Made by a program: the position numbers and the translations under genes. Below the pieces are notes generated by a model, which did no database searches, had not been told where the DNA came from, and saw only the letters and a program-made list of their open reading frames with translations. A stretch of DNA of 64,000 nucleotides. It comes from a virus. Numbering within the stretch: the stretch's first letter is position 1; each line of letters opens with the position of its first letter. Below are positions 14,844-23,590 of this stretch, piece by piece. Where the stretch lies: positions 1 to 64,000 of IMG/VR virus record IMGVR_UViG_3300020190_000042. One strand, given 5' to 3'.

Positions 14844-15713
14844 ATGGCTCGCCGTCGTTATAACCTTGATTTTGCTGGACAGTCTTTCGGGTTTGAACTG
14901 CCCTCAGTTACCGAAGAAGACGGCGAGACGAAAACGGAATCAGTTTTAGCAGATTACTTCCCAGAAATTAAATTTTCCTTCGGCTCAAAAACCCAGCGAG
15001 GGGGTCGTTTAGGGCGCGCTGCTACTCAGGTTACTCCTGAACTTATGTTGAAACAAAAAGAAGTTGCGACTCTGGGAGGAGGTGGTCCAATTACCGTTGC
15101 CCCAACTTTTACTAATACTTTTACTCCTCCTCCTGCGGCTCCGGCGCCCGCACCGGTTCAAGAGGCTCCGAAACCGTCCCGACCTGCGATCTCAACGGCT
15201 TATGGCGTGAGCTCAAAGTATTTCGGTCACGAAGACTATTTCAGGAATTTAGAAGCTGGTTATACTCCTGCTGAATTAAAAGAATACATCATCAAAAATG
15301 AACAACTCCTCAACCCTGAGTCTTCCAATGTACGAGGTGGTGGAGGTCTATTTGATCAGATCATGAAGGGTCAAGTGCAAGTACAAACCGGTCTCCCTAC
15401 CACGCCTGTTACTCTTAAAACAGAATCGGCTCCTTCTGCGCCGCCTGCTCCTAAGTTTGAAAATCCTTTACAAACCCAGTCTTTTGTGTCAGCTCCGCAA
15501 ACCCCTCAGCCACGGGGTGAAATCTCTACTAAGTACGGTATTGACCCAACCTATTTCGGTGGGGAAGACGTGACAGCAGCTAAATCAATGGGTTACAGTG
15601 CTGGAGAAATCCTAGATTACATTGAACGCACTAAAGCTCCGTTGCGTGGTACTCATGTTCGTGGTGGCGGTGGGCTTTACGATCAGCTTATGAAAGAAGC
15701 CGGACGCGCATAA
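14844..15713 (+). CDS. Hypothetical protein with two 60-residue repeats, 289 aa
   Basis: Residues about 116-176 and 227-285 are repeats of one unit: YG(V/I)...YFG.ED, a GY(T/S).(A/G)E(L/I).(E/D)YI helix, and HVRGGGGL(F/Y)DQ(I/L)MK (SNVRGGGG in copy 1). They are joined by Pro/Ala-rich linkers (TPPPAAPAPAPVQEAPKPS). The N-terminal 60 residues are basic and unique. Disordered linkers with short repeated modules suggest a binding scaffold. Own -10-like box upstream. Not recognised. Confidence 0.75.
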   Translation: MARRRYNLDFAGQSFGFELPSVTEEDGETKTESVLADYFPEIKFSFGSKTQRGGRLGRAATQVTPELMLKQKEVATLGGGGPITVAPTFTNTFTPPPAAPAPAPVQEAPKPSRPAISTAYGVSSKYFGHEDYFRNLEAGYTPAELKEYIIKNEQLLNPESSNVRGGGGLFDQIMKGQVQVQTGLPTTPVTLKTESAPSAPPAPKFENPLQTQSFVSAPQTPQPRGEISTKYGIDPTYFGGEDVTAAKSMGYSAGEILDYIERTKAPLRGTHVRGGGGLYDQLMKEAGRA

Positions 15714-15722
15714 TTTAAAATT

Positions 15723-16286
15723 TTGAGCGGACAATATACTCTTCTTCTGCGGCACAAAAAGACAAAACTATTAACACCTATTCAAGCAATCGATACAAAC
15801 CACGCGCAAGCGCAGGCGCAAGATATTGCACGTGCTCTTAATATAAGCGAATTAGAACTTACGTATGAGCAACATGAAGGCAATGAACTTTCGATATTGT
15901 TCGAAAAGCTTGCTTTAAATACTTTTAACCATAAAGACTGCGATTTATGGACAGGAAAAGTTACAAATAACTGCCCGTGCGTCTATGCGTTCGGCAAACG
16001 ATTTTATGTTAGAGACATAATACTTAGATATTTAAATATTCCCAAAGATAAAAGTGTGGCTAAGCCCAGTTGTAAAAATAAAAACTGTGTAAATCCATAT
16101 CATTTTGAATATCACGAGAATCAAAATTCGAAATTAACTTGCGGCGACACGAAACTGCTCCTAGCGTACCGAAGCCAAGGCGTCCGGATTGACCAGATCG
16201 CTAAGGCCCTTAACGTCCACCGTTCGACCGTCTACCGCAAACTGAAGCATGAACGTCTTTCTATTGGGGCTTCGAATCACAGCTGA
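15723..16286 (+). CDS. HNH-type zinc finger plus helix-turn-helix protein, 187 aa
   Basis: Starts at TTG 15723. Residues about 115-135 contain CKNKNCVNPYHFEYH, the Cys...CxNPxH zinc-binding end of HNH homing nucleases. The last 50 residues form a resolvase-type HTH (LLLAYRSQGVRIDQIAKALN, then VHRSTVYRKL). The upstream HNH catalytic His is not evident, so this may be a DNA-binding regulator derived from a homing nuclease. The same zinc motif recurs at 38496 and 39786. Overlaps the next gene by 38 bases. Confidence 0.7.
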   Translation: MSGQYTLLLRHKKTKLLTPIQAIDTNHAQAQAQDIARALNISELELTYEQHEGNELSILFEKLALNTFNHKDCDLWTGKVTNNCPCVYAFGKRFYVRDIILRYLNIPKDKSVAKPSCKNKNCVNPYHFEYHENQNSKLTCGDTKLLLAYRSQGVRIDQIAKALNVHRSTVYRKLKHERLSIGASNHS

Positions 16287-16893
16287 GGCTCAAGAAGATG
16301 ATGGAACTCTCAACGTACTCGCTGAGGCGCTTCCTTCAAATGACAAACGTGTCGCAACCAAAGTCCAATTAATCCAACAAAAAAATCATTACGTTGGCAA
16401 GCTTTTAAAAAACCTCAAAGCTGACGACACTGTATTAGCCATTGGCCCGACCCGTCCAACTCCGGACGGCGTTCTGCAGATGCAGCCCATGCTCGTGGTG
16501 ACCAAGGAGAACTTCGATGATCTCCTTGCCATCAATCTCTTTATGGCCACGGGTGGTTTGGGTCCCAAGGCAGAGGAAGTTGAGCTCGGCGATACGACCG
16601 TAACCAACCGATCTCTGGCATGGCAATCCGAAAACTCTGAAACCAACTGGTTCAAGCTGACCGGCTGGGCAGAACTTTCCAAACAACTTGCTGAACTCTC
16701 GCCCGGAACACCGACAATTGCAGTCGGTAAAGTTTCCACGAGTGAGAAAGACGAAAAACTTTATCTCAACTACAACGTTGACAAAATTCTGTATTTACCC
16801 AAATCAACTAAATCTGCACCTAAAAAAGCTGCAGACCCTGAGAAGGGTAAAGTAGCCGCCGCTGCTATCGGTTCGATTGATTTTTCGCTCTGA
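16249..16893 (+). CDS. SSB-like OB-fold protein (tentative), 214 aa
   Basis: The C-terminal half has the SSB layout: TNWFKLTGWAELSKQLAEL followed by GTPTIAVGKVST and a strand with NYNVDKILYLP. The N-terminal strands (VFLLGLRITAEAQ) fit an OB-fold. The tail is Ala/Lys-rich and ends IDFSL, with an acidic residue and aromatic near the end but no DDDIPF tip. Lies between replication genes. Single-stranded DNA binding is inferred. Confidence 0.5.
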   Translation: MNVFLLGLRITAEAQEDDGTLNVLAEALPSNDKRVATKVQLIQQKNHYVGKLLKNLKADDTVLAIGPTRPTPDGVLQMQPMLVVTKENFDDLLAINLFMATGGLGPKAEEVELGDTTVTNRSLAWQSENSETNWFKLTGWAELSKQLAELSPGTPTIAVGKVSTSEKDEKLYLNYNVDKILYLPKSTKSAPKKAADPEKGKVAAAAIGSIDFSL

Positions 16894-16902
16894 TTTACGA
16901 CC

Positions 16903-17724
16903 ATGGTTTTCATTGCCGGCCAATTTTCTGCGGACGAAATTCTCTGTAATGTTCCGCCGCACACTCTCAGGATCGATCTTCAAGCCCGCCGTTGGAAGTC
17001 TGACGTAGACCCTGACAGCGCCATTGTCGATAAAAACGACAATGGTATTCCCATCGAGTTTATTCTGCTGGGTTTTACACCCTACTTTGGAAATCTTGGA
17101 CTTCGTAATCAAGAGGAGTTCTTGCGGATCGCTTACGTGGGTGTCAGCCCTAACCACAGGCTGCTGCCGCCTCGGTGCGTTACGACCTCAATGATCTCAG
17201 GTAAGTCTTCTCAGAAGAACTTCATCAGTTATTTTCAGACTTTGTATAACAACAGGATTAACTGTGCCTCTGTGATTACTGCTTGCAAGTTTGTTACTCG
17301 CAGCTTTAACGAAAGGGATCCCGTCACCGGAGCTGACGGCGCCAAAATCAACTTCAACGCACTCGAATTCTCCGACCGCCCCGCTGCGAGCGAAGAAGAA
17401 AAAAACCTAATCGAAGACGTAAATGCTTGGCTTTCCGACAAGGGCACACCGCTCATCACAGCAGCGCTCAAGTCTCACATTCCTGGATCGGATCTGGTTG
17501 AACTTCCACTTGGGTCAGATCACACGGAGATTAAGGCCCAGTTTGCTGCAACGCGTGGGGCGCCGGCTGATCGTTCTTTGCCTTCAGCTAATGTTGCTAG
17601 CAAAGCTCTTAAAGCTGCTAGTGTGGATGATGATGCTGAAGTCAGCGCGCCGCCTTCGCCAAAGACTAAAAAGGCGGTTGAACTGACCGAAGAGCAAGCG
17701 AAAGCTTTGGGTCTCGACTTCTAA
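16903..17724 (+). CDS. Hypothetical replication-region protein, 273 aa
   Basis: Starts 9 bases after the SSB-like gene. The first 150 residues form a compact beta-rich domain (FILLGFTPYFGNLGLRNQEE); the last 100 are a Pro/Ala/Asp-rich linker ending EEQAKALGLDF, an acidic-aromatic tip like those that recruit replication partners. Could be a second ssDNA-binding or annealing protein; not recognised. Followed by a strong terminator. Confidence 0.65.
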   Translation: MVFIAGQFSADEILCNVPPHTLRIDLQARRWKSDVDPDSAIVDKNDNGIPIEFILLGFTPYFGNLGLRNQEEFLRIAYVGVSPNHRLLPPRCVTTSMISGKSSQKNFISYFQTLYNNRINCASVITACKFVTRSFNERDPVTGADGAKINFNALEFSDRPAASEEEKNLIEDVNAWLSDKGTPLITAALKSHIPGSDLVELPLGSDHTEIKAQFAATRGAPADRSLPSANVASKALKAASVDDDAEVSAPPSPKTKKAVELTEEQAKALGLDF

Positions 17725-17742
17725 ACCTTTAAAAAAAGTTCA

Positions 17743-17768
17743 AGGGGTCGTAAGCGACCCCTTTTTTT
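17743..17768 (+). terminator. Strong intrinsic terminator
   Basis: AGGGGTCG-TAAG-CGACCCCT (8-bp stem, 17743-17762) and a run of seven T. The next ATG (17769) follows immediately. Confidence 0.9.
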
Positions 17769-18182
17769 ATGAAACGTAAGCTTGTGCGGTCAAAAGTTGG
17801 TTCCTATTGGTGTTCGCTTTACGCCAATCAGATTGAATCGGATGTTTGGAACATAGGTCTCATCGTTAATAAATCCAAGCGGGCAAGTAACGACTGGTTT
17901 GAGCGGCGTCAAAACAAACGAAGCCGAAGAGCAGCAAGCGAACGAAAGAAAAAATCTCTAAGGCAATTTAAAAGTTGCGTAGACAACCTCTTCGTCTTGC
18001 TACGTCAGCTCCCCGCAGGTGTCCACGCGGTGATAATTAATGATTTTCAGAAGGCCAGAGCGCTGTCCAAATATGTTGAGCGCTTTGGTTTTATGCCGAT
18101 TCCGAAGGGTGATCAGCTTGTGTGGGTTCTAACAGCTCAGAAAAGGGAGGAAGTTCTACGCCCGTCCAAACACACCACCTAA
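17769..18182 (+). CDS. Hypothetical basic protein, 137 aa
   Basis: ATG sits directly after the terminator T-run, so it needs its own promoter or read-through. The product begins MKRKLVRSKVGSYWCSLYAN and has an Arg/Lys-rich helix (RRQNKRSRRAASERKKKSLR) and a C-terminal alpha/beta part ending WVLTAQKREEV. The last 92 bases are antisense to the nblA-like gene. Function unknown. Confidence 0.65.
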   Translation: MKRKLVRSKVGSYWCSLYANQIESDVWNIGLIVNKSKRASNDWFERRQNKRSRRAASERKKKSLRQFKSCVDNLFVLLRQLPAGVHAVIINDFQKARALSKYVERFGFMPIPKGDQLVWVLTAQKREEVLRPSKHTT

Positions 18183-18369
18183 CTAACTGAGAAAATAAAT
18201 GCCCCTTGAGTTGGTACTGCTGGTGGATTGCCTCAAAGATCTCTAACAAATCATCTTTATCTAACTTACGGGCATCCATCATTACGCGCTGGTGCATAAA
18301 ACTCTGCTCAGGCGTAAACCACTCAAGATTTAACATAATCTTTAGAGCGTACATAGCTACTTTAGTCAT
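18091..18369 (-). CDS. nblA: NblA-like phycobilisome degradation protein, 92 aa
   Basis: Residues about 14-65 follow the NblA pattern: LEWFTPEQSFMHQRVMMDAR, an acidic-helical turn, LLEIFEAIHQQYQLKGHLFS, then LVRW. NblA proteins (about 60 aa) bind phycobiliproteins and bring the Clp protease to phycobilisomes; phage copies are known from Microcystis phages. An inner ATG (residue 12) may be the true start. The C-terminal 25 residues (from TGVELPPFSELLEP) are an extra tail. The gene is antisense in a plus-strand region and converges on 17769-18182. It implies a phycobilisome-bearing host. Confidence 0.72.
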   Translation of the reverse strand: MTKVAMYALKIMLNLEWFTPEQSFMHQRVMMDARKLDKDDLLEIFEAIHQQYQLKGHLFSQLVRWCVWTGVELPPFSELLEPTQADHPSESA

Positions 18370-18429
18370 TATTTACTGGACGCGCCCGACTGGACTGGCT
18401 AAGCTCAGCAGACCCTGATTTCCCGGGTA

Positions 18430-18969
18430 GTGGACGACTTCTACAGCATCCCAAACGGCGTGACTCACGCGCTAATAAAACACAGTTACATCACAGGTAA
18501 AATTCTTGTTCCTCACGATCCACTCGGCGTCTTAAGCGACCAGCTTCAATCTCATAACTACACCGTTATCAGGAACGAAGACGAAAGCAACCTGACCGAT
18601 CCGATATGGTGGGTCTCGGAAAAACAGAAGGGTTATGACTGGGTAGTCGCCTGCACTATGGGTCTGCCTCAGTACAGCGAATACATCCTCGAATACGGAA
18701 TCCAGATTGCGACTCAGGGCATCGCAGTATTGGATCGGCTTTCGTTCATTGAACCTGTCGCCCGACGCAAGACGTTCTTGCTGAAGAACAAGCTCAGCAA
18801 CATGATCGTGCTCAATCCACGCCCGAAGTTCAGAGCAATGGGTAGCACTAGAGACTCAGTAACTAGCTGCTGGTTTTTATTCCAAACTCCCGAAACCTGG
18901 CGCGATGGCACTCAAGTGACATTTGGCTTAGATTGGGACCGCGTTGATCCGTTGCCTCCTTTAGAGTAA
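18430..18969 (+). CDS. Degenerate adenine-methyltransferase-like protein, 179 aa
   Basis: GTG 18430. Residues 70-130 match the middle of phage N6-adenine methyltransferase-like proteins: DWVVACTMGLPQYSEYI where D(W/V)VVTNPPYS is expected, then IATQGIAVLDRLSFIEPVAR, RKTFL and IVLNPRPKF. The catalytic NPPY is replaced by MGLPQY, so it is probably not an active methyltransferase, or it uses another chemistry. Ends with TAATG coupling to the next gene. A second protein with a damaged NPPY lies at 41065. Confidence 0.6.
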   Translation: MDDFYSIPNGVTHALIKHSYITGKILVPHDPLGVLSDQLQSHNYTVIRNEDESNLTDPIWWVSEKQKGYDWVVACTMGLPQYSEYILEYGIQIATQGIAVLDRLSFIEPVARRKTFLLKNKLSNMIVLNPRPKFRAMGSTRDSVTSCWFLFQTPETWRDGTQVTFGLDWDRVDPLPPLE

Positions 18970-19334
18970 TGACATCAAGATCACATAAGTTCGAGGCATT
19001 TCAGAAGTCCATCTTTGAGCAACTGATAGAAACCAACGCCAAACTTGACAAGATCTGTGCTTTATTGGTTTCCAATCAGCTCTTACAAGAATGCGTATCC
19101 CCTGAGGGAGAAGCTCGATCTGCCGTTGACTGCGCGGAGATTGTTACTGAAAGTTTTTGCGCAGGCATGTGCCTCTCCGAAGACCTGAATTCACGCAGCA
19201 AAGAATTCGAATATCAGAAATCTGAATTCTTTGTGGACTCAGATGAAGACGAAAAGATTGAAGAAGACAGCGAAGAACATAATGACGATGATGATAACTC
19301 TCCGCCGCGACACCCTTCTCTGACTTTTAGATAA
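18969..19334 (+). CDS. Hypothetical protein with an acidic tail, 121 aa
   Basis: Coupled to the upstream methyltransferase-like gene (TAATG). The N-terminal half is helical (FEAFQKSIFEQLIETNAKLD); the C-terminal third is strongly acidic (DEDEKIEEDSEEHNDDDDNS). Acidic tails can mimic DNA or bind basic proteins. Not recognised. Confidence 0.65.
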   Translation: MTSRSHKFEAFQKSIFEQLIETNAKLDKICALLVSNQLLQECVSPEGEARSAVDCAEIVTESFCAGMCLSEDLNSRSKEFEYQKSEFFVDSDEDEKIEEDSEEHNDDDDNSPPRHPSLTFR

Positions 19335-19359
19335 AAACAAGTTAGTATCTGTTTAATTC

Positions 19360-19375
19360 GACACAAATTTGTGTC
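19360..19375. promoter_or_regulatory. Perfect 16-bp palindrome over a start codon (operator candidate)
   Basis: GACACAAATTTGTGTC reads the same on both strands and covers the GTG start (19371) of the exonuclease gene. Such a site could bind a dimeric repressor that blocks transcription or translation. TATCTG-like bases lie just upstream. Confidence 0.55.
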
Positions 19376-20150
19376 TCAAACACGGCTAACTCTTAAGGGT
19401 CTACGGCACTACAATTGCGCTGGTGTTCCAAAACCGCTACCTTCGGTAACGAGCATTTTATCGGCCACGCAATCGGAGGAGACGCGTAAAAAACTTGCGC
19501 ACTGGAACATCATGAATCCAGGTGCGCTTGAAAACGCTGCTGCGCGTGGGACATTCATCCACAACGCGGTCGAAAATTGGATACGCGGGTTGCGTGTCGA
19601 ACCGCCGCGTGAGTACATGCCCTACTGGGAAGGGATGCCGGCAAAACTAGAGGAGTTGCTAAACGAAGGCAAGGTCCTTTGGTCCGAAAAACCCTACAAC
19701 CAGCCTCAATGGTCCCGCTATACGGGTGAGGATGGCGTGGGTCGAATCCATTACTACGACAAAAACACCGGCTATGGTTACGCCGGTTGCTGCGATATTA
19801 TTTACGTTGACGGAAACGGGGAGATAATTCTGGGGGATTTTAAAACCTCAGCTGGTCCGTACAGTTATCGGTTCCCACGTGCAGACTCAAAGCTCGACGA
19901 TAAAACTCGTAAAGCTTTGATCTCAGGAGTCTTCAAACTTAAGAAAACCCAGCTTCAATTAGCAGCATATAAGATTGCTGCCGAGAGTTGTTTAGGTATA
20001 AAGATTGATAAGACTCAAATTATTGTCTCAACTCCGAGCCCAGAATATTCCGTTCAAGTATTTACTTTCGGTAAGAACGATGTGGAAAAACACGAGGTTC
20101 AGTGGATGGAAGTCATCAAACAATTTTACGAATTACAAAAAGCGATTTAA
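19371..20150 (+). CDS. PD-(D/E)XK (RecB/Cas4-like) exonuclease, 259 aa
   Basis: GTG 19371. The nuclease core is visible: RGTFIHNAVE (helix with His), AGCCDIIYV with the metal-binding Asp, then EIILGDFKTS giving the D-x-K catalytic pair, and QLQLAAYKIA giving the Q-x-x-x-Y helix. No iron-sulfur cysteine cluster as in Cas4. Likely a 5'-3' exonuclease for phage recombination or DNA breakdown. Under the palindrome at 19360 and directly before the primase-helicase. Confidence 0.82.
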   Translation: MSQTRLTLKGLRHYNCAGVPKPLPSVTSILSATQSEETRKKLAHWNIMNPGALENAAARGTFIHNAVENWIRGLRVEPPREYMPYWEGMPAKLEELLNEGKVLWSEKPYNQPQWSRYTGEDGVGRIHYYDKNTGYGYAGCCDIIYVDGNGEIILGDFKTSAGPYSYRFPRADSKLDDKTRKALISGVFKLKKTQLQLAAYKIAAESCLGIKIDKTQIIVSTPSPEYSVQVFTFGKNDVEKHEVQWMEVIKQFYELQKAI

Positions 20151-20210
20151 AGGTTTCTTCTGTGGCCACGCGGGGTCGCGCGTGTCACAATAGCGGGGCG
20201 GGATCAAGCG

Positions 20211-22964
20211 ATGAAGTTTTATTACAGCCGAAATAAAGAGGTCCGGAATCACGTCAACTCTCGGACCGGCAAAATCTCGGCTGGCGGCAACTTCAAAGCA
20301 TTCAACGAGAACTGGGAGGCTCAGACCGATACCGTCCAGGCTATTGCTGATAACGTCACGGAAGGCCATGGTCTGTGTGCGTGGCACCTTAACGACGGTA
20401 AAAGATCGCGAAACGAAACCGGTTGTATAAAAGCTGGTCTGTTAATTATCGACGTTGATAATCAAGCTGACGGTAAAGATAAAGATGGAAACAAAATACA
20501 AGATCAACAGTTAGATGAAACTCAAGCACTCGAATTAGAGATCTGCAAAAAATATCTGAGCTTTGCATATTACTCGCCAAGTAATGAAGAAGGCTGGCCT
20601 AGGTTTCGTTTAGTTTTCGGCTTAGAAAAAGAGATTATCGATACTGGGTTTTATCAGTGGCTAACTCGGGAAATCTCTAAACAGATCCCAGGCTCAGATA
20701 TCCGCGCAACGCAAGTACCGAACCTGTTTTACGGAGCAAAAGAAAATTCAAAACTTATTTATATAAGTAAGAACTACATACCAGCTAGCAAAATTGACGA
20801 GGCAAACCAAAAATATTTATCTCTACCTAAAGACACAACTGATCGCGGGGGTGCCCACGAAGCTCTGGAAGCCCGTGTGGATCCTACGGGAGTCAACCTT
20901 GAGCAGCTCTTAGCTGCAAGCGTTCGAGGCATCCTCGACGGCGAAGAGGTCGAAGATCGATCCTTTGCCATGGCGGCGGCACTGAAGGAGATAATCGGCT
21001 GGTGTAACTGGCTGAACGAAGCGGGGGTTGCGGTTCGTAAACACCCCCTTGACACAGCGAACCAAGTGTTCGAGAATATCTACGAGTACGACCCCCAACT
21101 CGACGGCAAATTTGACCGGATCCTAGGCAGCATCACGGATGTTGCTTCCCTCAAGCCAGCGATCTCGATTGCATCGGAATCAGGGGAGGTAGCAATCTGG
21201 AAAAAGATAAAAACGCAAGATCGCGTTTTGTTTGATGCCGTTTGCCCAGATACGGTTAAAAATCAACTTAAAAGTCAGAAACCGAAGCCTTCAAACTCAA
21301 TCCTGACGTTTGAAGACCCAACATTAACACCTCAAATTACATCAACAAAAACAACGGATACTCCTATGGCACCCACGCCAACTCCTTCTTCCCCTGCTCA
21401 ACTCGTTCAGCTTCAGTCCAACAACAAACAGTTCTCAGAGAACGACATTGCCGACGTAATCGTCAACAATTACGGCGATAAGTTCTTGTTCGATTCCAGC
21501 TTGGATGAGTTCTTCGCGTACGACGAAGATGAGGGTATATGGTACATAAACGACGAACATCACATTAAGCGCCGTATTGTAAAAACTCTGGACACCTTTG
21601 TCACCGCAGGGGTTTTGCCAAAGTACAACTCAGCTACTGTCAGCTCTGTCTTCCATATCCTTAAGGCAAAGCTGCTGAAGTCCATTGACGGCGGACGCAG
21701 CTCAATCTGGAAGGCGGGACGCGGCAAAATCGCTTTTAGAAACGGCGTCTTCGACACCAAAGATCAATCTTTTAAAGACGGCAATCAGAAAGATCTGTTC
21801 TTTCAGACGAAACTTGCCTACGATTTTGACCTCAGTGCCACGTGCCCCGAGTTTTTAAAGTGGCTCGGATGGGCTGTCGGAAGTGACAAAGTAGTCTTAA
21901 TCCGGGCTTACTGCCGTGCTGTTCTGACGGGCTATACAACAGGCGAGAAGTTTCTGCACCTGATCGGCGCGGGTGGCTCGGGTAAATCCACGCTGCAGCA
22001 GGTGCTAATTGCGCTTGCTGGTTTCAGCGGCACTCACACCAGTGATCTTGAAACGATCGAGACAAACCGATTCGAGGCTCATAGCTTGATCGGTAAGCGC
22101 CTGTTGCTACTGACGGACGAAGCTTCGTTCAGCAAACGTTTGGACACTCTTAAGAAACTTACCTCCGCATCTGACACCCTGCGCGCAGAACGTAAGTACG
22201 GTACTCAAGTTATAAACTTTAAACCCGAACTGCTGGTCTCGATCGCAAGTAACGAGCACATCAGCTCCTCGGACATCAGTAGCGGTCTTGAGCGTCGGCG
22301 TCTGACGATCGTGATGAACAACGTTGTGCCGCCATCACAAAGGCGAGATCTGATTAGTGTGTACTCCGATAGAGTCGAAGGTGAGCTTGCCCCTGAGCTG
22401 CCGGGAATCGCTGCCTGGGCACTCAACATGCCGATCGACGAGATGCGCGAGGTGTTGGCCAACCCCGTCAAGTTCTGTCCACATCTGAACGCTACGAACC
22501 TGGAAGCTCTGGTATTCAACAACCCGATTTGCGCATGGCTTGCAGAATGCTGCTTGTACGCTCCCAATAGTCACACCACGCTCGGCGGTGGCGCTTTCCG
22601 ACCCAGCATTGACGAACAGGAACGCGGTCTTTACATCAAAAACGCGTATCAGGAGATTTACGCGTCCTACGCAAACTTCGCTAAGTCAAACGGATACAAG
22701 GCTGCAGCTAAACCACGTTTTGTGGATCGTTTAAAAGAAACTGTAAACAACGTGCTCAAGATTCCTGGTGTTGAGCCCAAGTTTGTAAATGGTCGTGCGG
22801 TTGTTAAAGGTCTAAGACTGAAACCTTATGACATGACGACAGATCGGGCATCCTGCGGTGACACGCGTCTGCCGTCACCTATAGAATACGCGTCGAATCC
22901 AAATCTTTGGGACGCTGCTTTTGCAGCACACGATACACCAAAACAAGACGACACCATTAATTGA
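20211..22964 (+). CDS. Primase-helicase (PrimPol-like plus SF3 helicase), 917 aa
   Basis: The N-terminal region contains LLIIDVDNQ (D81, D83) and RFRLVFGLE, consistent with an archaeo-eukaryotic primase domain. A Pro/Thr-rich linker (residues about 370-400) leads to a D5-type domain (VIVNNYGDKFLFDSSLDEFF) and an SF3 helicase with Walker A GAGGSGKST (about residue 586), LLLTDEASF, and SIASNEHIS as sensor. Such fused proteins unwind and prime at the replication fork. Length is typical. Works with Pol A and the SSB-like protein. Confidence 0.9.
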   Translation: MKFYYSRNKEVRNHVNSRTGKISAGGNFKAFNENWEAQTDTVQAIADNVTEGHGLCAWHLNDGKRSRNETGCIKAGLLIIDVDNQADGKDKDGNKIQDQQLDETQALELEICKKYLSFAYYSPSNEEGWPRFRLVFGLEKEIIDTGFYQWLTREISKQIPGSDIRATQVPNLFYGAKENSKLIYISKNYIPASKIDEANQKYLSLPKDTTDRGGAHEALEARVDPTGVNLEQLLAASVRGILDGEEVEDRSFAMAAALKEIIGWCNWLNEAGVAVRKHPLDTANQVFENIYEYDPQLDGKFDRILGSITDVASLKPAISIASESGEVAIWKKIKTQDRVLFDAVCPDTVKNQLKSQKPKPSNSILTFEDPTLTPQITSTKTTDTPMAPTPTPSSPAQLVQLQSNNKQFSENDIADVIVNNYGDKFLFDSSLDEFFAYDEDEGIWYINDEHHIKRRIVKTLDTFVTAGVLPKYNSATVSSVFHILKAKLLKSIDGGRSSIWKAGRGKIAFRNGVFDTKDQSFKDGNQKDLFFQTKLAYDFDLSATCPEFLKWLGWAVGSDKVVLIRAYCRAVLTGYTTGEKFLHLIGAGGSGKSTLQQVLIALAGFSGTHTSDLETIETNRFEAHSLIGKRLLLLTDEASFSKRLDTLKKLTSASDTLRAERKYGTQVINFKPELLVSIASNEHISSSDISSGLERRRLTIVMNNVVPPSQRRDLISVYSDRVEGELAPELPGIAAWALNMPIDEMREVLANPVKFCPHLNATNLEALVFNNPICAWLAECCLYAPNSHTTLGGGAFRPSIDEQERGLYIKNAYQEIYASYANFAKSNGYKAAAKPRFVDRLKETVNNVLKIPGVEPKFVNGRAVVKGLRLKPYDMTTDRASCGDTRLPSPIEYASNPNLWDAAFAAHDTPKQDDTIN

Positions 22965-22965
22965 C

Positions 22966-23532
22966 ATGATCGGCAAAACATTTGGTGCCATTATTGGACT
23001 CGGTGCAGCCTCCAGCATCACAGCTTTAGTGCTTGCACCGTCTCTTTATCCCGCGAGCATGGCAGCCATGGGCGGTGCGCTGGGCGGAGCTGCAGTAGTG
23101 AACGAATCAAGGCGACGCCGAGAGCAAACCGTTGTAGAGGCAACCCGAGTGGCTGCCGCCTTCAACGGTCTTTATGAAATCAACAAGGGTCTGGTGAGTC
23201 CACAGCAGCTTAGTTTTATGTGCGGGGTGCCGATCCAAAAGACGACTATTTTTCTAAAAGCTCTTTGCGAGCAACAAGGTGGAAAGCATATCCCTACAGA
23301 ACGCGGCGAGGTATTTAACTTCCCGCATCCTACCAGCGTGTTAGATCAATTGACCTCGAATGCGCAAGCGTGGGCCAAGAGTCAGACGGATCCTTTGCTG
23401 CAAGAGAATGCAACCCTTAAAATCGAAGTGTTGCGCCTCAACGCAGTCCTTAGCCGTCAGCCGTCTCAGATACAACCAAAACCATTAAATAATTCTGAAG
23501 AACAAGTTGACCCTTGGAATAAGCTCTTATGA
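22966..23532 (+). CDS. Hypothetical membrane-anchored protein, 188 aa
   Basis: ATG 22966 follows the helicase stop by one base; an upstream in-frame start would overlap it. Residues 5-48 are Gly/Ala-rich and hydrophobic (GAIIGLGAASSITALVLAPS and AAMGGALGGAAVV), likely a two-pass glycine-zipper membrane segment. The rest holds a winged-helix-like stretch (GLVSPQQLSFMCGVPIQKTT) and a coiled coil near the C-terminus. Function unknown. Confidence 0.65.
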   Translation: MIGKTFGAIIGLGAASSITALVLAPSLYPASMAAMGGALGGAAVVNESRRRREQTVVEATRVAAAFNGLYEINKGLVSPQQLSFMCGVPIQKTTIFLKALCEQQGGKHIPTERGEVFNFPHPTSVLDQLTSNAQAWAKSQTDPLLQENATLKIEVLRLNAVLSRQPSQIQPKPLNNSEEQVDPWNKLL

Positions 23533-23558
23533 TAAAGGAACGCGCGAAGGCGAGTATG

Positions 23559-23590
23559 AGCCGGGCCTAATTAAGCCCGGCTTTCGCTTT
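23559..23590 (+). terminator. Intrinsic terminator (convergent region)
   Basis: AGCCGGGC-CTAATTAA-GCCCGGCT, an 8-bp GC stem (23559-23582) followed by TTCGCTTT. It separates the plus-strand replication operon from the minus-strand thyX operon; the symmetric stem could also stop the minus transcript. Confidence 0.85.
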
